Shown: one piece after another, positions 6,782-13,007 of the stretch | Position numbering within the stretch: the first letter of the stretch is position 1 | Layout: the number at the start of each line of letters is the position of its first letter | From: Bifidobacterium breve | GTDB taxonomy: Bacteria; Actinomycetota; Actinomycetes; S36-B12 | Assembly: GCA_945870085.1 (NCBI GenBank) | Contig: CAMBQX010000028.1 | Span: 1 to 13,903, forward strand | Direction of reading: 5' to 3' | Length of the DNA stretch: 13,903 nt | The notes under the pieces: model-generated | The model's database searches: none | Seen by the model: the letters and a program-made list of their open reading frames with translations, nothing else | Told to the model about the DNA's origin: nothing | Program-made: the position numbers and the translations under genes

Positions 6782-7243
6782 TCATTCCTCATCTAATGGT
6801 GCGGCCATCACCAAATCAGCCTTGATTTCGGCATCTTGCAGTGCCATCCAAGCGAGCAGCGCACATTTGATCCGGGCTGGATACTTAGCAACTCCCACAA
6901 ACGCGACGCCATCACCTAAAACTTCCTCGTCTGGCTCAGCATTTCCCTGACTGTGCATTAGCTCAACAAAAGCTAGTCGAATCTTCTCGGCTTCGGCCAC
7001 GGGCAACCCTTGAACCAATTCATAAAGCACGCTGGCACTGGCTTGGGAGATTGAACACCCCGTGCCTTCGTACCCAATCAAAAGTCCGCCGTCAGCATCG
7101 GCCGAAACCTGCATGTTGATTTCATCTCCGCAGGTGGGATTAACGTGAAATGCCGTACCCAGCGGGGCTTCGAGTAAACCTCGACCGCGTGGATTCTTGT
7201 AGTGGTCAAGGATGATTTCCTGATACAACGATTCAAGGCTCAC
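6782..7243 (-). CDS. sufU: SufU, zinc-dependent sulfur transfer protein
   Basis: This 153-residue protein of the IscU/NifU-like fold receives persulfide sulfur from SufS and delivers it to the SufBCD scaffold. The three conserved cysteines and an aspartate are present: Cys38 and Asp40 in NPTCGDE, Cys63 in GTGCSISQAS and Cys127 in ARIKCALLAW. The region between the second and third Cys is longer than in IscU, as in Gram-positive SufU, where these residues hold a zinc ion that is exchanged with SufS during sulfur transfer. The start is GTG, overlapping the sufS stop as GTGA, with AGGTGG just upstream, so the two partners are translated together. No SufE gene is in the window, consistent with SufU taking that role. 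The opening segment LYQEIILDHYKNPRGRG is typical of the family. Confidence 0.95.
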   Translation of the reverse strand: MSLESLYQEIILDHYKNPRGRGLLEAPLGTAFHVNPTCGDEINMQVSADADGGLLIGYEGTGCSISQASASVLYELVQGLPVAEAEKIRLAFVELMHSQGNAEPDEEVLGDGVAFVGVAKYPARIKCALLAWMALQDAEIKADLVMAAPLDEE

Positions 7244-8520
7244 GATGCCACCTGGAAAAACCGCTGAGCCTCACGGACCCCAGCGATAGCCGCGTCGATA
7301 TCACTTTCACTGTTATAGAGATATGGAGTGATCCGCGTGGTCGCCGGCACGCCGTATCGTCGACACGTCGGCCAGGCACAGTGATGTCCGACCCGAACAG
7401 CGATACCTAAGTTGTCTAGCACTTGGCCTACATCATGTGGATGGATTCCGGCTACCACGAAAGAGATAGCCCCGCCCCGATCAATGCCAGTGGTTGGTCC
7501 GATTATCCGGACTCCGGGTATCGCCACTAGACCATTTAATGCATGGACCGTAAGTTGGTGCTCGTGCTCGGCGATAGCGTTCATCCCAATACCTGTCAAA
7601 TACGAAACTGCTGCGCCTAGGCCCACCGCCTGAGCCACCATGGGCGTCCCAGCCTCAAACTTCTGGGGCGCTTTCGCGTAGGTACTTCGCTCCATGCTGA
7701 CCATCTCGATCATGGAGCCACCGGTTAGGAAAGGTGGCATCGCATCCAGAATTTCGGCGGTACCATAGAGCAGCCCGATGCCGGTTGGCCCGAGCATCTT
7801 GTGCCCACCCCAAGCAACTAAATCCGCACCAAGTTCGACCACATTGACGCTCTGATGGGGTATGGACTGGCACGAATCAACTACTCCGATGGCCCCGACC
7901 GCATGTGCTGCTGCCATCAACTTCGCTACCGGGTTGATCGTCCCAAGAATATTCGACTGGTGGACAACGCTAACAACTTTTGTTGACGAATCTATCAATT
8001 GACCAAGGTTTGAGAGGTCAAGGCGGCCATCGTCCGTTAACGAAATCCAGCGTAAGGTTGCCCCCGTTTTGGCGCACAACTCCTGCCAAGGCACCAGATT
8101 GGAGTGGTGCTCCATTTCGGTAACGACCACGTTATCGCCAGGTTGGAGTTGAAAACGAGGGTCGACGGCAGTGCCCCATTGAGCCAATGCTGTGGCGTTG
8201 GAAAATGCGTAAGCCGCGAGGTTCAATGATTCGGTGGCGTTCTTGGTGAAGATTATGTTCTCCGACTTAGCCCCGACAAATGCCGCAATCTGCGCTCTCG
8301 CCAGCTCATAGGCCGCTGTTGCCTCCTCGGCCAACTGATGGGCGCCCCGATGGGCCGCCGCGTTGGTAGTCTCATAGAACGCCCGCTCAGCATCGAGAAC
8401 GGCGTAGGGCTTTTGTGACGTGGCTCCGCTATCCAAATAAATTAGCGGTTGGTCATCACGAACGGTGCGGCTCAGGATCGGAAAATCCGCCTTAATTCGC
8501 TCAACGTCAAACCCAGACAC
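7240..8520 (-). CDS. sufS: Cysteine desulfurase SufS
   Basis: This 426-residue PLP enzyme of fold type I, group II, has a length normal for SufS. It converts L-cysteine to alanine and an enzyme-bound persulfide that supplies sulfur for cluster assembly. Visible residues are the PLP-binding Lys241 in WGGHKMLGPTGIG, the cofactor-contacting His in EMEHHSNLVPW, the Asp/Gln pair in VVDSCQSIPH, and the catalytic Cys381 in RVGHHCAWPTCRRYG. The N-terminus FPILSR...LIYLDSGATSQKP and the HRGAHQLAEEAT segment are also typical. The DSCQ sequence, where DGAQ or DAAQ is common, puts an extra Cys near the cofactor site. The start is GTG, 23 bp after sufC, with GGAAGGG about 9 bases upstream. The stop overlaps the sufU start. 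Confidence 0.97.
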   Translation of the reverse strand: MSGFDVERIKADFPILSRTVRDDQPLIYLDSGATSQKPYAVLDAERAFYETTNAAAHRGAHQLAEEATAAYELARAQIAAFVGAKSENIIFTKNATESLNLAAYAFSNATALAQWGTAVDPRFQLQPGDNVVVTEMEHHSNLVPWQELCAKTGATLRWISLTDDGRLDLSNLGQLIDSSTKVVSVVHQSNILGTINPVAKLMAAAHAVGAIGVVDSCQSIPHQSVNVVELGADLVAWGGHKMLGPTGIGLLYGTAEILDAMPPFLTGGSMIEMVSMERSTYAKAPQKFEAGTPMVAQAVGLGAAVSYLTGIGMNAIAEHEHQLTVHALNGLVAIPGVRIIGPTTGIDRGGAISFVVAGIHPHDVGQVLDNLGIAVRVGHHCAWPTCRRYGVPATTRITPYLYNSESDIDAAIAGVREAQRFFQVAS

Positions 8521-8543
8521 TTTGATCTACCCTTCCATCTGGC

Positions 8544-9302
8544 TTAGGCGGATGCCGGTGAATACTGCTCGTAACCCTGTGACTCAAGGGCGGTGGCAAG
8601 GTCCGCCCCGCCGCTCGTGACGATGCGGCCATCAACGAAAACATGCACGAAATCTGGCTTGATGTACTGCAAGATTCGGGTGTAGTGCGTGATGAGCAAA
8701 ACTCCAGCATCGGACTGCGCCCTGAAGGTGTTGACACCCTCGGACACCGTACGCAGCGCATCCACGTCTAGCCCGGAGTCAGTCTCGTCAAGAATTGCAA
8801 ATTTAGGATTAAGCAGCGACAACTGCAAAATCTCATGTCGCTTCTTCTCACCTCCGGAGAATCCTTCGTTCACATTGCGTTCGGCGAATGAGGGGTCCAT
8901 TTGCAGAGCAACCATCGACTCCTTCATCTCTTTCACCCAGGTGCGCAATTTCGGTGCTTCACCACGTACCGCGGTTACTGAGGTTCGCAGAAAGTTCGAT
9001 ACTGAAACTCCAGGAACCTCAACCGGGTACTGCATCGCAAGAAATAGCCCGGCGCGTGCTCGGGCGTCAACGCTCATACTCAAAACATCAACACCATCGA
9101 GCGTGATACTGCCCGAGGTGACCCGATACTTCGGGTGCCCTGCGATCACATAAGCCAGTGTGGATTTACCAGAGCCATTCGGCCCCATTACGGCATGGGT
9201 GGTGCCACTTTCGATGGTTAGTGAAACCCCCTTAAGAATCTCAAGTTCGCCGTCGTCGGTGATGACCGAGGCGTAAAGGTCGGTGAGAACTAGTGATCCC
9301 AT
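8544..9302 (-). CDS. sufC: SufC, ATPase of the SufBCD complex
   Basis: This 252-residue soluble ABC ATPase is close to the family's usual length. It shows Walker A GPNGSGKST (40-48), the SufC-specific signature GFSGGEKKRHEILQ (about 146-159) and Walker B AILDETDSGLDVDAL (about 169-183). SufC energises the SufB-SufD scaffold on which Fe-S clusters form, in the cytoplasm. It is distinguished from transporter ATPases by the ETDSGLD sequence and by its place between sufD and sufS. I chose the ATG at 9302 because MGSLVLTDLYASV aligns with the normal SufC N-terminus and AAAGG lies about 10 bases upstream. A TTG 36 bases earlier (9338) overlaps the Rieske stop as TTGA but would add an unusual leader. 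There is a 32-bp gap after the Rieske gene. Confidence 0.95.
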   Translation of the reverse strand: MGSLVLTDLYASVITDDGELEILKGVSLTIESGTTHAVMGPNGSGKSTLAYVIAGHPKYRVTSGSITLDGVDVLSMSVDARARAGLFLAMQYPVEVPGVSVSNFLRTSVTAVRGEAPKLRTWVKEMKESMVALQMDPSFAERNVNEGFSGGEKKRHEILQLSLLNPKFAILDETDSGLDVDALRTVSEGVNTFRAQSDAGVLLITHYTRILQYIKPDFVHVFVDGRIVTSGGADLATALESQGYEQYSPASA

Positions 9303-9334
9303 GACGTGGTGCCTTTCTATTCGTCTTGCATTGG

Positions 9335-9682
9335 TCAAACGGACATCGGGGTTCGAGAAACCTCAATTGTTGCGTCTTGGCCCTCGCCGATAACCCGAGT
9401 TTGGTAGACGGGCACCTTTGAAGTTGCCGGAAGGGTAAGCGGTTCGCCGGTGCGCAGATCGAATTGCGAGCCATGTAGCCAGCATTCGATCATGCAACCT
9501 TCAACTTCACCCTCAGAGAGGGCTACATCGGCATGTGAGCACTGGTCTTTGATAGCAAATACACCCTCATCGGTACGTACCACCGCAACGGGCACACCCT
9601 CGATCTGAAAATGCTTAGCCTTCCCGGCGTCGACCTCGTTCAGTAGACAAACGCTCACAAAATCAGCAGCAGAATCACTCAC
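9335..9682 (-). CDS. Rieske [2Fe-2S] ferredoxin within the suf operon
   Basis: This 115-residue single-domain Rieske protein has the two cluster-binding boxes CSH (Cys48, His50) and CWLH (Cys67, His70), 16 residues apart, followed by GSQFDLRTGEPLTLPA. It has no signal peptide or membrane helix, so it is a soluble cytoplasmic ferredoxin of the type that feeds aromatic-ring dioxygenases, often annotated as an HcaC-like subunit. Lying between sufD and sufC it more likely serves Fe-S assembly, perhaps as an electron donor, a regulator or the first cluster recipient; this is inference. The GTG start overlaps the sufD stop by 8 bases (GTGAGTGA) and has a GAGGAG site 7 bases upstream, so its level should follow SufD. 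Other actinobacteria have a Rieske gene in this position, from memory, while M. tuberculosis does not. Confidence 0.92.
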   Translation of the reverse strand: MSDSAADFVSVCLLNEVDAGKAKHFQIEGVPVAVVRTDEGVFAIKDQCSHADVALSEGEVEGCMIECWLHGSQFDLRTGEPLTLPATSKVPVYQTRVIGEGQDATIEVSRTPMSV

Positions 9683-10796
9683 TTGTTGACTCCTCAGTGC
9701 TTAAGCCAAGACGAACTGAGATCCGCGACATCATGGAATCTCGCCACACCTCGTCATTAAGTCTTCCGAGCACTTCGGCAAAAAAACCACGAACCACCAA
9801 TTGCCGCGCCTGAGTTTCAGGGATACCACGGGATTGGAGATAGAAGAGCTGCTCGTCATCGAAGCGTCCGGTTGCGCTCGCGTGCCCGGCACCAATAATT
9901 TCACCGGTTTCAAGCTCGAGGTTCGGGACGGAGTCGGCGCGAGGCCCGTCATTTAATAGCAGGTTTCGATTCAACTCATAAGTGTCGGTGCCCGTAGCGC
10001 CACGACGTACGAGTACATCCCCCACCCAAACCGTATGCGACCCAGGCCCGGAAAGGGCGCCCTTGTAGGTAACCCGGCTGGTGCAATGCGGCTGTTCATG
10101 CTCGACAAAGATTCGGTGTTCAAGATATTGATCGCCATCAGCCAGGAAGAGACCGAGCAGTTCAGCATTACCGCCGGGAGCCGCGTATGTCACCGAAGGT
10201 GAGATCCGCACGAAACCACCACCAAGAGTTACGGCGCAACCAATAAATGTCGAGTCACGCCCGGTTGTGGTGTGCCACCCTGAGATGTGCACTGCATCAG
10301 TGGCGCCATCGACCACCGAGAGCATTGTCAGTTTGGCCCCATCGCCAACATTTACTACGAGCGCACCGCAGATGTCACGATCGAGATCGTGTTCGATAAC
10401 TAAGACCGCGCTGCTGAATGCACCGACGTTAATCTCAACATGCTGATACGAAGTATCGCCAGCACCCTGCAATTGCACCACAATCGGTTCTGCGATCACC
10501 TGCTCGCGTGGGACGTCGACTACAACAGCGTTTCGCACCAATGAACGCGCCACCGCCAGTGGTCGATCGGTGGGGAGCCAACTGGAGTGCACGTCACCTA
10601 TAGGTACATTTCGCACATAGTCGGTTTCGTGCGTCGCGCGAACATCCCCGGCACCCTCAATTGGCTGAAAAAATCTGCTAAATGCTGTCAAGGGAGCAAA
10701 TCGCCACTCAACTTCACTTCCGGTGGGGATATCAAATACATCAGGGTCTAATGACGACAGCCGTGGTGATAAATCAATCGGTGGAGCTGTGGTCAC
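9675..10796 (-). CDS. sufD: SufD, scaffold partner of SufB
   Basis: This 373-residue protein contains the SufBD beta-helix core and is paralogous to SufB. The C-terminal block EIIGAGHASATGRFDDEQLFYLQSRG holds His305 in GHAS, which corresponds to the conserved His of E. coli SufD at the SufB-SufD interface implicated in cluster assembly and iron acquisition. The following IPETQARQLVVRGFFAEVL helix is the SufC-binding region. SufD forms the SufBC2D complex and lacks the SufB catalytic Cys/Glu pair. The start is GTG, overlapping the sufB stop as GTGA, with GGAAGGGG about 8 bases upstream. The length is within the usual range for actinobacterial SufD. The N-terminal 80 residues are the least conserved, as expected. 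Confidence 0.95.
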   Translation of the reverse strand: MTTAPPIDLSPRLSSLDPDVFDIPTGSEVEWRFAPLTAFSRFFQPIEGAGDVRATHETDYVRNVPIGDVHSSWLPTDRPLAVARSLVRNAVVVDVPREQVIAEPIVVQLQGAGDTSYQHVEINVGAFSSAVLVIEHDLDRDICGALVVNVGDGAKLTMLSVVDGATDAVHISGWHTTTGRDSTFIGCAVTLGGGFVRISPSVTYAAPGGNAELLGLFLADGDQYLEHRIFVEHEQPHCTSRVTYKGALSGPGSHTVWVGDVLVRRGATGTDTYELNRNLLLNDGPRADSVPNLELETGEIIGAGHASATGRFDDEQLFYLQSRGIPETQARQLVVRGFFAEVLGRLNDEVWRDSMMSRISVRLGLSTEESTSE

Positions 10797-12214
10797 CCAA
10801 CGGCCCCTTCCATTTGCATTTCGATCAGGCGGTTGAGCTCAATTGCATACTCCATTGGCAATTCTCTGGCTATCGGCTCGATAAATCCACGCACGATCAT
10901 TGCCATTGCCTCATCTTCGGTCATGCCACGTGACATGAGGTAAAACAGTTGATCCGAGCTGATTTTTGAGACGGTGGCTTCATGGCCCATCGAGACGTCA
11001 TCCTCGCGCACATCAACGTACGGATAGGTGTCTGATCGCGAAATATCATCCACCAGTAGCGCGTCACACTTAACCGTGCTCTTAGAGCCGTGTGCACCCT
11101 CAAGAATCTGCACCAGGCCACGATAAGAGGTGCGACCACCGCCGCGGGCAACTGATTTCGACACAATATTTGAGGACGTATTCGGGGCAACGTGGACCAT
11201 TTTTGCGCCAGCGTCTTGGTGTTGCTTCTCGCCAGCAAAGGCGATCGACAGGGTTTCACCCTTCGCGTGCTCGCCGGTAAGCCACACCGCTGGGTACTTC
11301 ATGGTTACTTTTGAACCTAGATTCCCGTCAACCCACTCCATGGTCGCACCTTCGTGTGCCACCGCACGCTTAGTGACAAGGTTGTAGACATTTGTTGACC
11401 AGTTCTGGATAGTGGTGTAACGACAGCGCGCGCCCTTACGCACAATTATTTCTACCACGGCAGAGTGCAGCGAATCGCTCGAATAGATCGGAGCTGTGCA
11501 ACCTTCGACGTAGTGCACGTATGCGCCTTCATCGATAATCATTAGGGTGCGCTCGAACTGACCCATATTCTCAGTATTGATTCGAAAGTACGCCTGCAGC
11601 GGGATATCAACTTTGACGTTCTTGGGAACGTAAACAAACGAGCCGCCAGACCACACCGCGGTATTCAAGGCCGCAAATTTGTTGTCACCAACCGGGATCA
11701 CCGAACCGAAGTACTCCTTAAAAATATCTTCATGCTCGCGCAATGCGGTATCGGTGTCCATGAACACCACGCCCTGCTCCTCAAGGTCTTCGCGAATCTT
11801 GTGGTACACGACCTCAGATTCGTACTGAGCTGCCACGCCGGAAACCAAGCGTTGCTTCTCGGCTTCGGGGATCCCCAACTTGTCGTAGGTGTTTTTGATG
11901 TCTGCTGGGAGATCGTCCCAACTCGTTGCCTGCTTCTCGGTGGAACGCACGAAGTATTTGATGTTGTCGAAATCAATGCCACTGAGATCTGAACCCCAGG
12001 TCGGCATGGGCTTCTTTTGGAAGAGCCGAAGGCCTTTTAGCCGCAATTGGAGCATCCACTCAGGCTCGTTCTTGAGGGCGCTGATATTGCGAACCACATC
12101 TTCATTGATCCCGCGCCGGGCGCTTATGCCGGCGGCGTCGGTGTCGTGCCAACCAAACTCATATCGACCTAGCTCATCAATGGTGGCTGATTGCTGCTCT
12201 GCCGTAGTTGTCAT
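10793..12214 (-). CDS. sufB: SufB, scaffold protein for Fe-S assembly
   Basis: This 473-residue SufB has the usual length and is uninterrupted. It is the subunit of SufBC2D on which the new cluster forms. Key residues match E. coli SufB: Cys383 in VKCDALLVDD and Glu412 in GHEATVSK correspond to Cys405 and Glu434, with the same spacing of 29. Other family blocks are EYFGSVIPVGDNKFAALN, GGSFVYVPKNV and EGCTAPIYSSDSLH. The C-terminal DQLFYLMSRGMTEDEAMAMI leads into the SufC-binding helix. Unlike M. tuberculosis SufB (Rv1461), no intein interrupts it. The ATG overlaps the sufR stop as ATGA, and a GAAAGG site lies 7 bases upstream within the last sufR codons. Translation of regulator and scaffold is therefore linked. 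Confidence 0.97.
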   Translation of the reverse strand: MTTTAEQQSATIDELGRYEFGWHDTDAAGISARRGINEDVVRNISALKNEPEWMLQLRLKGLRLFQKKPMPTWGSDLSGIDFDNIKYFVRSTEKQATSWDDLPADIKNTYDKLGIPEAEKQRLVSGVAAQYESEVVYHKIREDLEEQGVVFMDTDTALREHEDIFKEYFGSVIPVGDNKFAALNTAVWSGGSFVYVPKNVKVDIPLQAYFRINTENMGQFERTLMIIDEGAYVHYVEGCTAPIYSSDSLHSAVVEIIVRKGARCRYTTIQNWSTNVYNLVTKRAVAHEGATMEWVDGNLGSKVTMKYPAVWLTGEHAKGETLSIAFAGEKQHQDAGAKMVHVAPNTSSNIVSKSVARGGGRTSYRGLVQILEGAHGSKSTVKCDALLVDDISRSDTYPYVDVREDDVSMGHEATVSKISSDQLFYLMSRGMTEDEAMAMIVRGFIEPIARELPMEYAIELNRLIEMQMEGAVG

Positions 12215-12996
12215 GCTGACGCCTTTCGATTGATTTGGTCAGTAGAAATTTGGTCAGTAGAAATTTGGCCATTGGAACTTTGGTCAATAACGTTAACTCT
12301 TGCGTCGTGCGTTGGGATTACCGTGGTGCAAACACCGTCACCATGTGCCAAGGTCGCCAACCTTGTTACGTGACGCCCAAGAGCGATACCTAGTGCCGAA
12401 GTCTCAGCGTCACAAAGTGCTGGAAACTCCGCGGCCGCCTCCACAATTGGGCAATTATGCTGACAAAGCTGAACGGTGACCCCGTGGTCGCCGGCCTCAA
12501 CCGAAGCGGCGTAGCCGGCCGCTGTTAAAGCAACAGCAATATCTTCAGCCGTGCCGGTAACATCGTTATTTCGCGCCGGCCGCAACTGCTGAACCAAGCG
12601 CTCGGCCCTTTGCTCAGCGAAGGCCCGAACTCCTGCATCACCTTGGGTTTCATGCACGAAGCGCAGTACTTCAACGGCCAGATCGTCATAAGTTTGGCTG
12701 AGAGCGGCTCGCCCCGACGCCGTGAGGCTAAAAACCTGACCCGGACGCCCTCTGCGGGCGGTGGGTGCCTTGCCATAAGGAGCCCGATCCCCCGCCACGA
12801 CCAATCCAGCCCCTTGTAAGGCCGTTAACTGCCGGCGAACCCCCGCTGAAGTAACCCCTAGTCGCGTGGCCAACTCGGCCGTGGTGCTGGGGCCAAGGTC
12901 CAATAGCGAGTGCGCTAAGCGCTCGGCAGCCTCCCCGGGGAATTTCATAACGATATTGTTGCGTAATTCATGGGCCATGGCAAATCGGGGGTCCAT
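12211..12996 (-). CDS. sufR: SufR, Fe-S cluster-sensing repressor of the suf operon
   Basis: This protein is 261 residues from the chosen ATG. A winged helix-turn-helix (about 36-65, GPSTTAELATRLGVTSAGVRRQL) is followed by an effector domain with cysteines at 178, 182, 195 and 223 (LCQHNCP, FPALCDAE, GDGVCTT). Cys182-x12-Cys195 matches the spacing known for cyanobacterial SufR, where such cysteines hold a [4Fe-4S] cluster; loss of the cluster relieves repression of suf. The C-terminal tail (about 236-261) is low-complexity and is made largely from 15-bp repeats. The start is uncertain. ATG 12996 has GAGGG 6 bases upstream and is preferred. ATG 12978, ATG 12948 and TTG 13014 are in frame but lack a good signal. 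No promoter hexamer is obvious; it should lie inside the divergent ABC gene. Confidence 0.9.
   Translation of the reverse strand: MDPRFAMAHELRNNIVMKFPGEAAERLAHSLLDLGPSTTAELATRLGVTSAGVRRQLTALQGAGLVVAGDRAPYGKAPTARRGRPGQVFSLTASGRAALSQTYDDLAVEVLRFVHETQGDAGVRAFAEQRAERLVQQLRPARNNDVTGTAEDIAVALTAAGYAASVEAGDHGVTVQLCQHNCPIVEAAAEFPALCDAETSALGIALGRHVTRLATLAHGDGVCTTVIPTHDARVNVIDQSSNGQISTDQISTDQINRKASA
12233..12292. repeat. 15-bp tandem repeat in the 3' end of sufR
   Basis: On the plus strand the unit ATTTGGTCAGTAGAA occurs twice perfectly (12233-12247 and 12248-12262), followed by two decayed units (12263-12277 and 12278-12292) that keep the TTTGG core. The 15-bp period keeps the sufR frame, so the tail reads SSNGQ-ISTDQ-ISTDQ-INRKA. 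Copy number could vary by slippage without breaking the gene. Confidence 0.85.
12948..12961. promoter_or_regulatory. Near-match to a SufR-type operator
   Basis: TAACGATATTGTTG differs at one base from the CAAC-N6-GTTG operator described for cyanobacterial SufR. It lies inside the 5' end of sufR if the ATG at 12996 is used, or directly before the start if ATG 12948 is used. The symmetric core AAC...GTT brackets an AT-rich centre. One short match is weak evidence. Confidence 0.3.
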
Positions 12997-13001
12997 ATGA
13001 T
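12996..13001 (+). promoter_or_regulatory. Predicted -10 element for leaderless ABC ATPase mRNA
   Basis: TATGAT is one base from TATAAT and lies exactly 6 bases before the GTG at 13008. The same 11-bp interval holds the sufR ribosome site (GAGGG, minus strand, 13003-13007), and the first base of the hexamer is paired with the A of the sufR ATG. Confidence 0.6.
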
Positions 13002-13007
13002 GCCCTC

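Noticed and set aside
6460..6792. Upstream ATG for sufT at 6792
   Set aside because: It would overlap sufU by 11 bases and lacks a good ribosome site, whereas ATG 6774 has GAGGA at suitable spacing; the choice remains tentative.
8689..9153. 154-codon plus-strand open frame opposite sufC
   Set aside because: It is entirely antisense to a strongly conserved gene, its composition follows the sufC codons, and it shows no domain.
9303..9338. Upstream TTG start for SufC (adds 12 residues)
   Set aside because: The TTGA overlap is suggestive, but the extra leader does not fit SufC N-termini and the ATG at 9302 aligns well with the family.
10793..12214. Intein in SufB, as in M. tuberculosis
   Set aside because: The frame is 473 codons, the normal SufB size, with family blocks continuous and no splicing motifs.
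12233..12292. CRISPR-like array
   Set aside because: Units are contiguous 15-mers with no spacers, they decay along the tract, and they are in frame within sufR; it is a simple coding tandem repeat.
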